Below, piece after piece: positions 22,946-34,832 of a DNA stretch of 64,000 nucleotides. The notes below the pieces were generated by a model. The model was not told where the DNA came from and made no database searches. It saw nothing but the letters and a program-made list of their open reading frames with translations. Origin of the DNA: Carettochelys insculpta (taxonomy: Eukaryota > Chordata > Testudines > Carettochelyidae). Position 1 is the stretch's first letter; every line of letters starts with the position of its first letter. Location: the NCBI RefSeq assembly GCF_033958435.1, contig NC_134145.1, positions 33,197,501-33,261,500 on the forward strand, written 5' to 3'. Position numbers and translations under genes: made by a program.

Positions 22946-23372
22946 AATGTTATTAACTGCAAAGCTTAAAAAACAAACAAACCCTCCTGATTATTTGATA
23001 AACACTGAATGCCTAAAAGCCCAAAAATGAATAACTTGTATCTAAATAGCAAATGACATGTGATCTTGAAATGCTGGATAACTCCTCCTTTAATATATGC
23101 AGCGCATTGTGGATATGATACTGTGTTAATGTTTTGTTCATGCTGCAAATAAAGTCTTGATTTTTAAAAGAAAAACGAAGCTTGAGGCATTCCTGCTGCG
23201 AAGGCAGCACGCATTTTAAGAAAGAAAACTGAAATTAAATGTGAAGTACAATTAACATAATTAACATAGGCTCGAGAGTGAAAGTCAGGAAGACAATGGT
23301 ACAAACACATACATGCGAAGTGTGAGGAAATAGAATATGTAAAAAGTTTGTGAACGCCCTGAAATATACATG
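22946..23372. other. No gene seen
   Basis: AT-rich unique-looking sequence with short frames only. Confidence 0.35.
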
Positions 23373-23374
23373 TA

Positions 23375-24244
23375 CAGTAGTGCTTTGATTTATGCAAAGG
23401 TTTGTTCCCACATACCTTCACATAATTCAAATTACGTGTAAGTCAGGGGACACCTTTTTTCCCCAGCGGAATGCATGTTCTGCAGTCAGGGAAGCAGCAG
23501 GAGCACCTGGAGCTCCTTTTGAAAGGCAAGTCCTGGGGTTGGGGGCAGTTGGGGAGGGTTAAGCCCGGTGGTTGGGGCCATGGGAGGCGGGCAGGGAGGT
23601 GAAACCTGGAGTGGGTTAGGGCTGCAGGGGGAATGGGAGGTAGAGTTGAGCCAGAGCTGGGCACAGGGGCGGGGGAGGCGCAACTGAACTGGGGCAGCAG
23701 GGGTTGAGCTACAGCCCTGAGCGGTGAGCCAGAGCAGTGCTCAGGTGGTGAGCCGGGCCATGGGGGGTTTAAGCCAGAGCCATGTGCGAGGGTAGTAAGC
23801 AGCAGCCAGAGCTGGGCACAGGGGTGGGGGTGAGCTGGAACTGTGCACGGGTGGTGAGTGGGACTGGCGGAGGCTGAACCAGGGCCGCACGTTGCGGTGG
23901 TGAGCCAGAGCTGCACATGGGGGGGTTGAACTGGGGAAGGAAAGTTGAGCTGGAGCCCCATGCAGAGGTGGTGGGCCAGCGGGGGGTTTGAACCAGGGCT
24001 GGGGATTTTGAAACAGAGCCACGTGTAAGGAGTGGTGAGCCAGAGCCAGAGCCAGAGCTGGGTGCAGGGGGTGAGCTGGAGCTGTACGTGGGTGGTGAGA
24101 GGGGGAGGGGTCAAATGGGGTCTGTGCAGAGATGGGGGGTTGAGCCAGGGCCGAGTGGGGGAGGAGAGGGATTCTGAGTTTTGCTTAACTCGCGTTAATG
24201 CGAGTTAAGCATAACACAACATTGTGCATTTCAAGGATTTATTG
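23375..24244. mobile_element. Tigger/mariner-like non-autonomous element with minisatellite core
   Basis: Flanked by TA dinucleotides. The left end cagtagtgctttgatttatg aligns imperfectly with the reverse complement of the right end caataaatccttgaaatgc. These resemble pogo/Tigger termini. The outer parts hold ttcaaattacgtgtaag and cgcgttaatgcgagttaag. The centre (about 23560-24170) is a GC-rich degenerate tandem repeat around gagctggaactgtgcacggg and gagccagagctgggcac. No transposase is present. Long frames across the repeat on the minus strand are a composition effect. Confidence 0.5.
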
Positions 24245-24305
24245 TATCGCATTACAAATCATTGTGTGCACTGTTCTTAAAATAGGGGTTACAAAAAATA
24301 TGGTT

Positions 24306-25330
24306 CGATGTTATTTATTGTGTTTTCCAATGGAAAAGTGCCAGCAAATGGCAGAATCCCAGCTGATGTCCTGAAGGCAAACAAGGCTGTGCCCTTCCCC
24401 TTCCTCTATGATTTACTCCTAAAATGTCAGAGAGCAGGAGATGTCCCACATGACATGAAGGATGCAAACATCATCACTCTCTATAAAAACAAAGGTGACA
24501 AGGGGCGACTGCAACAACTACAGAGGCAGCTCGTTACTGAGCATCACAAGCAAAGCATTTGCCCATGTCATTCTCAAACACCTGCAAAAACTTGCAGATC
24601 GACTCAATCCAGAAACACAGAGTGGCTTCAGGGCTGGCAGGTCAACAATGGACATGATTTTCTCACTTTGACAACCACAGGAAAAATGCAGAGAACAAGG
24701 AAAGCTGTTATTCGTAACATTTGTGGACTTAAAAGCATTTGACACAGTTAGCAGATCAGGACTATACAGAATATTAACCAAGATTGGCTGCCCACTGACC
24801 CTACTCAAGCTTTTAACATCCTTTCGCAAAAACATGAAGGCAACAGTGCAATATGATGGATCTACATCAGAACCATTTGCAATGAACAGTGAAGCCAAAC
24901 AAGGGTGTGTTCTTGCTCCTACCCCCTTTGGCATATTCTTCTCAGTTTTACTGAATTGCTCATTTAAAAACTCATGCAGTGATGTATTTCTCCACACAAG
25001 ATTAGATGGCTCTCTCTCTCTACAACCTGGCAAGACTCAAGGCCAAAACTAAGGTCAACAAGTCCTCATTAGGGAGCTCTTCTTCACAGATGATGCAGCT
25101 CTCGTCGCTCATAATAAAAGACACACTACAGTCTCTGATGGGTTCTCTATCCAAAGCCTGCAAGTTGTTTTCCCTGGACATAAGTGTGAAGAAAACTATT
25201 GTATTCACTCAAGCTATAGCTCAGCATCCCAATGTCATTCTGGATAACATTCAAGAATTCGGAAATAGACTTACATGCAGTTATTGCAATTGACCATGCA
25301 AATCCAATATTGGACATATAAGCCATGAGA
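24306..25330 (+). pseudogene. Non-LTR retrotransposon reverse-transcriptase fragment
   Basis: Spread over three frames are RT blocks in order: RIPADVLKA, PHDMKDANIITLYKNKGD, CNNYRGSSLLSITSKAFA, ETQSGFRAGRSTMDMIF, KAFDTVSRSGLY (motif A), AKQGCVLAPT (motif B) and FFTDDAALVAHN (motif C, FTDD), then SLDISVKKT. This order and the wording are those of a LINE reverse transcriptase distinct from the CR1 copies here. I cannot assign the clade with certainty (RTE-like or another Jockey-group lineage). Frameshifts occur near 24520 and 24720, and both the endonuclease and the 3' end are missing. Confidence 0.75.
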
Positions 25331-27261
25331 GAAGCTGCAGACTCAAACACTGCCCATCGGTCCTCACCGCCGCTGCTAACCACTGTCTCTCTCGAGATGA
25401 AAAGGGGCCATATATGTGGCTTTTGAAATACTGAGTTTCTACCAAATTCAAAAAAAAATGGCTCTTCTTGCTATTTTGGTTGCGGTCCCTGAGTTAGACA
25501 CTTACAATTAAGAAGTCCTTTTATTGCAGTGAATGAACTTTGGAAAGGTCAAAAAAATTCAAGAAGTTTCATGAAGTAGTACCAGTCACACAATGCACAT
25601 GGGAAACAATACTGATATATATCAGTTTCCCTAGAAAAACCAATGTTTTCATTACAAATGCCGTCATAAACTAGCACACAAATTACTAATTCAACAAAAG
25701 GTCTCTCAAGATTGTAAAAGTCTATTCTGCTGAACTTTACAAATTAGACACTTTACATGCAGCAAAATGTAAAGTCCCTGCTTACAATAACACATGATTA
25801 TTTAAAAAGGTTGCTTATTTCACAAGAGAGAAAAATAAAAATATCTGGGATGGAAAGAAACCAAGAAACTGCTCCAATGTCCATACCACAAATGACTTCA
25901 AGAGTTGTGTTTGTTTCAGTTTGGCTATGAACAGAGCTAACTGCTGCTGTCACAGTGCTGCTTTATTGAATGATCACCACTTCTGGGTGACAGCTTTCCA
26001 TGATTATGGAATGAAAACAATTTCCACTTTATTGCTTCTTAGTGGATTAAAGTATGTGAAAATATAAATATACTACTAATGCTGTTAAAAGCTAGTGTAC
26101 ATTTATTAATCTTCAGACATATTAGACATAGGGAAAATAAACCCACATTCACTGTATTATTTTTCAGCATTGTAGATCAGTATCAAAATGCACTAAAATA
26201 TTTCTAATCTGCAACTCACAGAACTGTTTTTATACTCTGGATAGGCTGTATGCATCTAGATAATCCATTTAAGATAAATATTTATTTGGCAGCCAAATTA
26301 TCAAATAAAACATCATAAACTACTAGAAAAATATTTTTCAAAGCTCTATTGATTTCAGTTTTCTCTAATTCTTTGCCGGTTGGATGCACCAAGTTTCACT
26401 CATCCATACTTATGAGCAGTAAAGGATATGTGTAGCACACATGTGACCATCAAAAACAATATCTGTTAGTTTTAGCAAGTACTTCATAGCACAGAAGAAA
26501 CCAACAAGCAGACCAGTAGGGACCAAAATGGAAATCATTTCTGTTTGACCTTTGATAAAATAAGCAAACAATAGGTCAAGGACATTACCCATTCGTATTT
26601 CAGAGAATTGTTAATCTTCCATATCTAAAAATATTCCCTTCTGCAGCACAAAAAAAAAAAATCTTACGGCAATCTTGACCAGTAGAAACGGTTTTGAGGG
26701 AGCTATAATTCCCAGGTGACATACAGAGGAAATACTGACAACTTTAGCTCTAACATCATAAAAGTATGTTCATACCATTGCCCAGAATGTATGCATTTAA
26801 TAATTGATCATAAAATCTCTCTCAATTTTAAATACCCAAATACGAACTTCCAAACATTTGCAAAATGCAATTTTACTTGGGCATCTTAGGTAACTACTAG
26901 AATTTGGACTAAATTCAACTTATGCAGGCACACCTCACATTCAAATCAGCAGCCAACATGCCAGCTATATCAAGGCTGAATTTAGTCAGCAGTGATAAAA
27001 AACAGCACAACAAGCTAATGTGCATTCGCAACAAAGTCCCGCAATTTTATCACGTGGACTACAGTTCACCTTTGAAAAAACACTATTCAAAGTACAACCG
27101 CCAAATTTAACTAACTGCATTTTTAGAAGGGCTTGTATGGATACAGTGTTTGATGTCCTTCTGCTGTTTCTGCAATTAACTTATAAACACTTCCTCAGAG
27201 CTGAGTATCACTTTATGGTACTGAGGTTTAAAGGATGTTTTAGTGTGACAAAGAAACGGAA
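25331..27261. other. No gene or repeat recognised
   Basis: AT-rich unique-looking sequence, about 1.9 kb. No frame with a recognisable domain. Confidence 0.4.
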
Positions 27262-27774
27262 AAGCAAAAAGATTAGGGCTGGTCAACTTAGAAAACAGAT
27301 GGCGAAGGAGGAGGATATAACAGAAATCTATAAAATCATGAATGGTGTGGAGAAAGTGGATAGAGAATTATTATTTACCCTGTGATGATACAACGTCAGA
27401 GCTAAGGGCCATCTGGTGACGTTAACTGGCAGCAGGTTTAAATACAAACGAGCAAATGTAGGAAATGTACAATTCAGAACTACCTTCTGGATCTTATGGA
27501 GCCACGGGAATATTATGATGGCCAAAAGGGTTCAAAAAATGGGACAAATTAATGAAGATATAGGTCCACTGATGGTCATTAGCCAACATAATCAAGGTCA
27601 CAACCCTATACTTGGGGTGAGTCTCCACATCTACCAGAAGTCAGGAGTGGATCATTCTATAACTGCCCTGTTCCGTACACTCCCCTGAAGTTTTGGCATA
27701 AGCCACAGTCAAAGACAGGATACTAGGAAAGATGGACCATCATCTAGCAACTATGGAGTGTTTATGCTCTTATG
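27262..27774 (+). pseudogene. CR1/L3-type LINE 3' end (old copy)
   Basis: Encodes GQLRKQMAKEEDITEIYKIM and NGVEKVDRELLFTL, typical of the C-terminal region of this LINE group, then LTGSRFKYKR. The 3' untranslated part ends ...acaggatactaggaaagatgg...gctcttatg, parallel to the better-preserved 3' end at 52290-52492. Diverged and non-functional. Confidence 0.7.
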
Positions 27775-28064
27775 ATATGGAAGTTGTTTGTTAAAAGAAA
27801 AATGCACATTCACTTCAAATACAGGCTGATTATGTAAATAAAAATGTCTGAAGTTCTGGACAAATGTCCAAAAGCTAAATAATAAAATGCATGTATTAAC
27901 ACAAAGTGCTCAAGACAAACTCCCTCCCATCTAGGACACTCCTATTACCCATTAAACCCCACTTTTACAGAAAAAGCCCGAAAGAAACTAAACCTGAAGA
28001 GTGACTTCAAGGCTTGCAAATCTGGATTTGAGCAAACAACTGAGGGAAGCAAGTTTCAGAAGTG

Positions 28065-28130
28065 AAATCAGAGAATAGTAGTGCTGGAAGGGACCTCAAG
28101 GTGTAAACCAAGTACAGACCCTGTTCTGAG
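28065..28130 (-). mobile_element. CR1 3'-end fragment
   Basis: The phrase cagagaatagtagtgctgga followed by agggacctcaagg matches the reverse complement of CR1 3' ends elsewhere in the window. Very short and diverged. Confidence 0.55.
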
Positions 28131-28321
28131 GGCCCTTCACTGAAACAAGCAATATACTTCAACGGCCTCCCAATTAAGCCAAGAAGCTTTAAGTTCAAAA
28201 ATCTCAGCTGATTTCAACAGTTGCAGCATCTTCCAGAAAAAGGGACTACCGCCAGGATTCAAACCGCCTACTATTTGCTAAGTTGAATGAAAAGGGGTCC
28301 TTCAGGAGAGTTTATGTGCCG

Positions 28322-28367
28322 GAAATCTGTTAATCCATAAGGTGCCACAGGACTTCTCATTGTTTAT
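28322..28367 (+). mobile_element. Penelope tail fragment (second subfamily)
   Basis: The phrase aatctgttaatccataaggtg followed by ccacaggacttct matches the subfamily at 10092-10250. No target duplication was identified. Confidence 0.6.
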
Positions 28368-29022
28368 TCTGAAGAATATATTTTCCATGAAAACTTTTGT
28401 TAGAGTACTGTTGAATATTTTTATAAGTTTTCTATAAAGTTCTAGTTAAAACCAGCCACTACCTGGAATTCAGAAAGAACACAGATGTAAGGCACTTTTG
28501 GCAATAAGAGCTACTAAAGAAATGAGTACGCACAACTTTGCAAACTAGTTATAAGTTACTGGATAGTTCAGCTTCGAAGATGCATGCTTCCCAAAAGCAA
28601 TCCTCGAAGGCTTGCATTACAGCAATGCCAACTTAGACCCTAAGGCTATGGACATTAGTAACAAGATGTGGGCACGCTTCCTCGATCAAGGGAGTCAATT
28701 GTCATCTCCAGCATTTCTTCTCTTATTTACCCAGTAAATTAACATATTCCTGATATTATCTAGTTTGAGTTTCAGCCAGCTAGCCCTTCCAGGCAAGCCT
28801 CAGGACCAGCAAGAGAGGTAAATAATATGTTCGAACAGACGTGAGGAAAGTATTTATTTCAGAGGGTGTGATGGGGGGAACGATGACAATTTTCATTTTA
28901 TCAGACTGAAGATTACTATGACTCTCCACATGCAAGAAACAGGAGTCATATCAAAATATTTCCTGTTACAGCTAAATTATATTGATACCTACTGGAGAAC
29001 AAAAATGATGCTCAGAAAAGTT

Positions 29023-29110
29023 GCAGAAATGTAGCACTTCAAAGACTAACAAAATGATTTATTAAGTGATGAGCTTTCATGGGATTAACACGGCTACATC
29101 TCTGATACTA
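29023..29110 (-). mobile_element. Miniature Penelope insertion: one short arm plus inverted tail
   Basis: An 88-bp insertion flanked by a perfect 12-bp duplication ctcagaaaagtt (29011-29022, 29111-29122). The left 60 bp is the minus-oriented family 3' segment up to gatgagctttcatggga. The last 25 bp (taacacggctacatctctga and following) is the tail extension, which in the larger fold-backs sits outside one arm. Confidence 0.8.
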
Positions 29111-29122
29111 CTCAGAAAAGTT

Positions 29123-30359
29123 ATCAATCATGTGTTCCACAACTAATGTAATTGAAAACATCATTTTGATTGCCATAATAGAGTTTACCATGGAAAGTAA
29201 AGGCAAGGACATTAAGCAAAAAGGCACTGCACTCACCTATGTGCCTCAACTTGTATTTGAAACACACCTATTTGACAACCTAGCAGGACTTCTCTTATTT
29301 TGAGAACAACCACAATCTCCCTAGTACTGCTCAATTTCAAGTGACATAATTTTGCAACTACATACGAAGTTGAAATTGCAAGGAGGTCCAATTTATTTTT
29401 TTAACTTATGTTCTACTCTCCTTTAATTACATGCATTACTTTCTTATTACTCATGGACATAGTAAATACATATAAACCTGGAGTACTTCCACTGCAAACT
29501 ATGCAGTGGTAAATCCCACACGTCAACAAGTAAAAAGTTATCTTTTTCTGTAGTATATCAATGAAATTCTACCAAAAAGACACGTCACTGGTACTTGTTC
29601 TTACTTCCAATACCCTAAACATTGTGAAAGAAAAGTTCATAAGCCAAATTCACTTTTGGCATGATGAAAGGCTGGTTTAAATCAGTAGTGCATTTGACTT
29701 GATCTCGTTATATACACTCGCTAATTTACTATAATTTCTGTAACTTTCTTGCACATGTGGGTCTGATAAACAGAAGAATTTGCATTAAAACACCTGTCAC
29801 CTTTGCTGGGACCACTACCTGCCTCATAGCTCCAAGTTTTTTCACAACAATGCTTTGCACATCTCTTTGATTCTTTACTAACATTAAAGAACTGAGCTAT
29901 ATCCCACCCAGGTGATAGACATAATTATCTACTTCTTACCTATGGGAAAAGAGAGACACAAAAAAAAAGTTTAACTGAATGACTTTGAGAAAGCATTTCT
30001 CATAAACTATAAACAAATCTCAGGTAATCTTAGATATACGAAAAAGCTCTGCTATCAAAAAACAAGACCCAAGTGTGCACTAAGTGTCCAGGGTCCTAAT
30101 TTGCTCTGTCCTATTGGTGCCTTTGCATTGAAAATGAATAGGATGACCCCTGTGAGAATTCAGCCCCTACTGCTTAAGAGAGAGGTTTTGTTTACTAAAA
30201 TCCAAACCTCCCAAGAACCAAAACCAGCCCTGGTGAACCCCTCACGCCAGCACTACCAGTAACGTTCGCACGCTAGCAGGGACTGTAAGAGAAGACATTA
30301 TGCTCGAACTGAAGTCAGTCGTTTTCCTGCGTTCACAGCCTACGCAGAAATGTCAAGGG
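29123..30359. other. No gene seen; upstream of CpG island
   Basis: AT-rich unique-looking sequence with no supported exon. It could be intron or upstream region of the gene served by the CpG island. Confidence 0.35.
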
Positions 30360-31400
30360 CCAACTTAAATGTCAGAGGACAAGCCCTGCCGCGAACGATC
30401 CATCCCCAGGGCACTCCAGCTCAGGCCGGTTATGCCGTGGGGAAAGGCGGCGCAGCGAGGTGAACGTGTGGCCCGGGGACTCACACCCGCGGCGGGGGTG
30501 CGGAGCCCCGCAATGGAGTCACCGAGCGCGAGCGAGGGCGCTCCGCAGCGGGATACGCGCCGCCTCAGCCCTCCTCCCTCGGCGCGCAGCGAGCAGGACA
30601 CCCCGGGGCTGCCCCCAGCTCAGGGAGCGCCGCGGCCAAGGCGCCCGGCTGGGGGCCCGCGCCCACTCCGCAGCCTTGCGCCGCCTCCACACGCCCCGAC
30701 CCAAGCGGCCGGCGCGTTGTCAGCTGCCCGCAGGGAAGCGCCCAGCGGGGAGGCTGCGGACACGCATCCCCCCGAGCCAGCCACCGCCGCTCTGCCGGAC
30801 CTACCGCTGGCGGCTCTGTCCCAGCGCGACGCCCCCGGGAGCAGCAGCAGAGGAAACGGGAGGCAGCTGTCCCGGCGCTGCGGGCTGCACCCGGCTACGC
30901 CATCCGAAGCCCACCGGCGAGGAGGAGAGACGCGCCCGGCCGCTCCGCCACCAGCCCGCCAGTCACCCCATGGGGCTGCGAGCGCCTGGGAGCAACACGC
31001 ATCGGGGCGGGGCCTGCCGCTCTGCCGCGTCAATCAACGCCCAGACGCCCTGCGATTGGGGGTGGGGCGGGGCCGGCGCTGGGGCGGGAGACTCCGCCCC
31101 CCTCCGGCCCGCGGGCGCGAGCGCTTCCCCCGTGGGGCGCTGAGCCTCCAGCGCCTCTTCGCCCTGGTTTCCTGCCCTGGTAGAGGGCGGCGGATCCTCG
31201 CGGCCGCGGAGCTGGAACTCCCCTCAGGCGGGGTATGGAGCAGCCCGTCCTCCTGCCCCTCGTACTTTGCTTCAGATCCCAGACGCGGGCACGTTATGCA
31301 ATTTCCAGGACAACCGGGGGACATTTTAACCTCGGCTGGTCGGGATCCGGGTGAAGGATGGGCACATCTGGCCAAGGTGGGGCCCCACCTTCCTACTTCT
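30360..31400. promoter_or_regulatory. CpG island; probable host promoter/first exon
   Basis: About 1 kb of GC-rich, CpG-dense sequence in an otherwise CpG-poor region. It contains GC boxes (gggcgggg-type at about 31003-31012, 31064-31073 and 31082-31088) and an inverted CCAAT box (attgg, 31055-31059), with no TATA box nearby. Frames are open on both strands, including one of 346 codons on plus, but they show no domain and reflect composition. A possible minus-strand donor gtgagt (reverse of 30479-30484) and another gtaggt (30797-30802) exist. The inverted CCAAT box slightly favours leftward transcription. The gene is not identified. Confidence 0.65.
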
Positions 31401-32129
31401 TCCGGTTAATGAGGGACAAGGCTACAGCTGGACACTCCTGTCACGTTAGAAAAGTTAGTCCTGGGCTGCAAGTCATGAATCTTCCTGGGGCGCGGGGGGG
31501 GGGGTGTTGGTCCCAGTCTCCCATATTCTAGTGCCTGAGTAGAAAAATATTGCCAGTCTCCTTGCATCTTAAATTCGGACCTTACTGCAGCCCAGAAGAA
31601 CAGGGCCACCAAAAAAATCAGATTCAGCAGCTGGATCCTGATGGATCCTGAGGAGCAGTACCAGCAAGAGCCAGGGCCATATTCTTGGTCTGTAGAGGCT
31701 ACTCTGTGTTGCTCTAACATCCATTCTCCCTTTCCCTTAAAAAAAACAATCACCATGTTTAACAAATCAAGGGCTTAAGGGCTTGCTTCTCCTCCTCCTG
31801 AAGTCATTGACAAAACTCCCTTTAACTTTTGGGAGAGCAGAACTGAGTCTGATTTCTGGTAACCCCACCTCCCCAGTAAGTAAATACCATAATATTAGAT
31901 GTACCCAAGGAGAAACTAGAACATGGAGATGGAAAAGGCATTTTAGAATGGGTTTAGTGCATTGAATCTCCTTTATTATTGTAATTATTGCAAAGGGCTA
32001 TGCAGCATGGTAAGCATCTTGACTTCAGGAGAGGTCAGTAGTCTGATCCTGTACACTAATCCTACCTTCCCATAACTCAGTTGCATACAATTTAATCAGG
32101 CAGTAGGCCTCACAGTTCAATTTGCAATT
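31401..32129. other. No gene seen
   Basis: Unique-looking, with a poly-G run near 31496-31503. No recognisable exon or repeat. Confidence 0.35.
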
Positions 32130-33150
32130 GAAATAGAATCATAAAAGAAGATACCTCAGTTGGAAGAGACCTCAGGAGGTTATCTAGTCTAAGTCCCTGC
32201 TCTATGCCAGACCAACCCCAACTAAATAATCCTAGCCAGGGTTTTTATCAAGCCTAGTCTTAAAAACCTCTAGAGATAGAGATTCTTCCATCTCCCTAGG
32301 CAATCCATTCCAATGCTTCACCATCCTCCTAGTGAAATAGGGTTCCACCCCCCCCACAATATAAGGCCTAATCCACCCACCCACCCACTTGAAACCAGTG
32401 CTGTTGCTTCTGTTATGTGACACCACTGAGAGTGGCCTAGCTCCATCCTCTTTGGGACCCCTCTTCAGGTAATTGAATACTGCTAGTAAATTCCCCCTCA
32501 CTTTTCTGCAGACTACATAAGTCCTGTTCCCTCAGGCTTTCCACATAAGTCATGTGCCATGGGGCTGCTAATTATTTTTGTTGCCATCTGATGGACTGTC
32601 CAATTTCTCCACATCCTTTCTATATGGGACAGCCCAAAACTGGATACAGTACTCCAGCTGTGGCCTTGCCAGTGTCAAATAGGCGGGAATTACCATTTCT
32701 GTGAATCTGCTGGCAATGGTCCTACTAATGCAGGCCAATATGCTGTTAGCCTTCTTGGCGAGAAGGGCACACTGTTCACTCATATCCAGGTTCTCATCCA
32801 CCGTCCTTTTCTGCAGAACTGCCACTTAGCCAGTGAGTTCCCAGCATGTAGCACTGTATGGGAATCGTCCACCACTTGTCCTTGTTGAACCTCATCAGAT
32901 TTCTTTTGGCTCAGTCCTCCAATTTGTCTAAGTTATTTCAGACGCTAGCCATGTCATCCAGCATATCTACCCTTTTTCCCAGCTTAGTGTCACCTGCAAA
33001 CTCGCTTAGGGTGCAATTTAACCCATCATCTAGATCATTATGATGCTGAATAAAACCAGTCCCAGGACCAACACCTGGGGCAGTCCACTCGATACCCACT
33101 GTGAACCAGACATCGAGCCATTGATCAATACCTGTTGAGCCCAACTATCT
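32130..33150 (-). pseudogene. CR1 LINE 3' half (diverged)
   Basis: Minus-strand blocks: LSEFAGDTKLGK (motif C region), DENLDMSEQCALLAKKANSI, LARPQLEYCIQFWA, RKDVEKLD, then the 3' untranslated end with gagacctcaggaggttatc and a trace of the terminal catagaat repeat near 32134. Several stops and frameshifts. Older than the copy at 12185-13722. Confidence 0.85.
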
Positions 33151-34829
33151 TTGCTACCAGTTCTACTGTTTTATCTTTTGTTCCCTCCTTGCTCCCCCAA
33201 TTTTGTTTTGCCATTTAAAAAACGCTAAGTCACTACTTCCTGCAGCACAAATCAATAAGGGAGCTTGTGGTGGGGTGACTGCCCCACACAGATAGAGAAT
33301 TGAAGCAGCCCTTAGGGAGGCTGCACAAAACCCATCCAAGTAGAGCCTGTAGAGAACGCAGGAGGGGGGTGCTTGTTGGAGCAGCCACTCACGCCAGAGA
33401 AGGCCATATAACAAGGGCTGCTCAGCAGAGAAGAAGGTAGTCTCTCCCCAGGATGCAAGGGAGGAGGATAGGCTGCTGGAGAAGTATTACAGGTAGACCA
33501 GTGCTGGGCAAGGGATCAAGACAGCTCTACGCTGACTGGCTGCCTGACACAGGGGCAAAGATAGTGCTGGGGCTATGGAGAAGTGGCTCAGGGAAACAGA
33601 CAGCAAAGGTTAAAGGAAGGACAGTAGATGGGTGCCAGTTGTTGGGTCCCTGTGTTGTGACACAGAATAATGGGCAAGTCTGGTTCTCCTGCTTTGCATC
33701 CCACTTGCCAATGAGATTCTCGTGCTTTGCATCCCACTTGCCAATGAGGGCTGAGCCAGACGGTAGTTTGCCCCTTGAAGCAAGGGGCTGGACCATGGAC
33801 TGCGGTTGACTGTGATGGGGCTAAGCACTGCCTGTTCCACAGAAGAGGTAGTTAACAGCCTGTGGCTTTTGCTGTGCCCAGAAGACAACATCACAATCTG
33901 GGAGAGCACTGGGGGGTCCCAGAGTGGTGCAGACAGTGGAAGTGATGGTGGGTGAGACACCACCTGAGGAGGGGGCACTGTCTGAATGAGCTAATTCTCA
34001 AGCTGGGCAGCAGGAGGCACTACATGGGTGAATCCCTGTTACCCCCATTTCCCCACTCCATTACAGGCCTGCTTTGTGAAGTGCAAAACACTCACTTTCT
34101 ATGGCACTGCTGAGCATCTCCTGGACTTAGGCTGTAAATCTTTGTTCTCTGAAATTACTCGGTATTTCAGTGGTACTTTATCAAGTGAATCTACAGCTGC
34201 AGTTGTGAACACTCACTTTTAATTAACCAATTCAGTAAGTAATGTTACAAAACCTGCAGAAACAAGTAAAGCACAAGTCAGGCTTGTTCCCTGGCAGCTT
34301 CAGCTGGCCTAGACTCTTTTTGTAATTCATTTTTAAGTGTTTGGAAAGTTTTGCATGTTTGAACATGGTGTCCCTATCGTATCAGTTTCAGGCTACATCC
34401 CGGTTGCAGTCTCTTTGTGTGCAGCAGTGAGGTAGGGGTGGGGAAAGTCCCTTAAAGAGGAAAAGCAATATACTGCAACACTGAAATGCAAACTTTGCTA
34501 TTTTGGAAAGTTGTTCTATGTCTACTTTAGATCCACATATTCAAATTGAATAGTATTGGTTAGATATGAAATCTAGCTAAAGAAAAAGAAATGAGTTTGA
34601 TTTTATTTTCTATCCCAGCGTAGGCCTCAATTCTGCAAAAATGTATACATGTGTTTTTAAAACTGCTGAAGTGGGGATTCCATTGAAGTCAATGGACTAG
34701 TGAGATATGTAAAGCATGGGTAGAAGTCACTGCAGGTTCAGGATTAGTACATGCTCTTGTTCCCTTTGAAGCTAATGAAAATATTCCCATTGACTTCAGT
34801 GGAAACAGAATTAGACCCAATTTGGTAAG
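33151..34829. other. Unclassified, partly repeat-like
   Basis: 33290-33990 reads like a dispersed repeat (GA-rich phrases such as ggctgctggagaagtattac), perhaps an old LTR, but no termini were found. 34030-34829 looks unique. No gene supported. Confidence 0.3.
33684..33748 (+). repeat. 32-bp tandem duplication
   Basis: Two adjacent copies (33684-33715, 33717-33748) of a unit beginning ttctc(c/g)tgctttgcatccc and ending caatgag, with one mismatch. Confidence 0.9.
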
Positions 34830-34832
34830 GTA

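Noticed and set aside
23443..24114. 223-codon minus-strand frame
   Set aside because: Covers the minisatellite core of the Tigger-like element; Pro/Leu-rich repeat translation.
30369..31409. 346-codon open frame in the CpG island
   Set aside because: No domain, Pro/Arg/Ala-rich, mirrored by open frames on the other strand; explained by GC content.
33290..33990. Possible LTR or gypsy-like element
   Set aside because: Repeat-like wording but no TG...CA termini, target duplication or coding sequence found.
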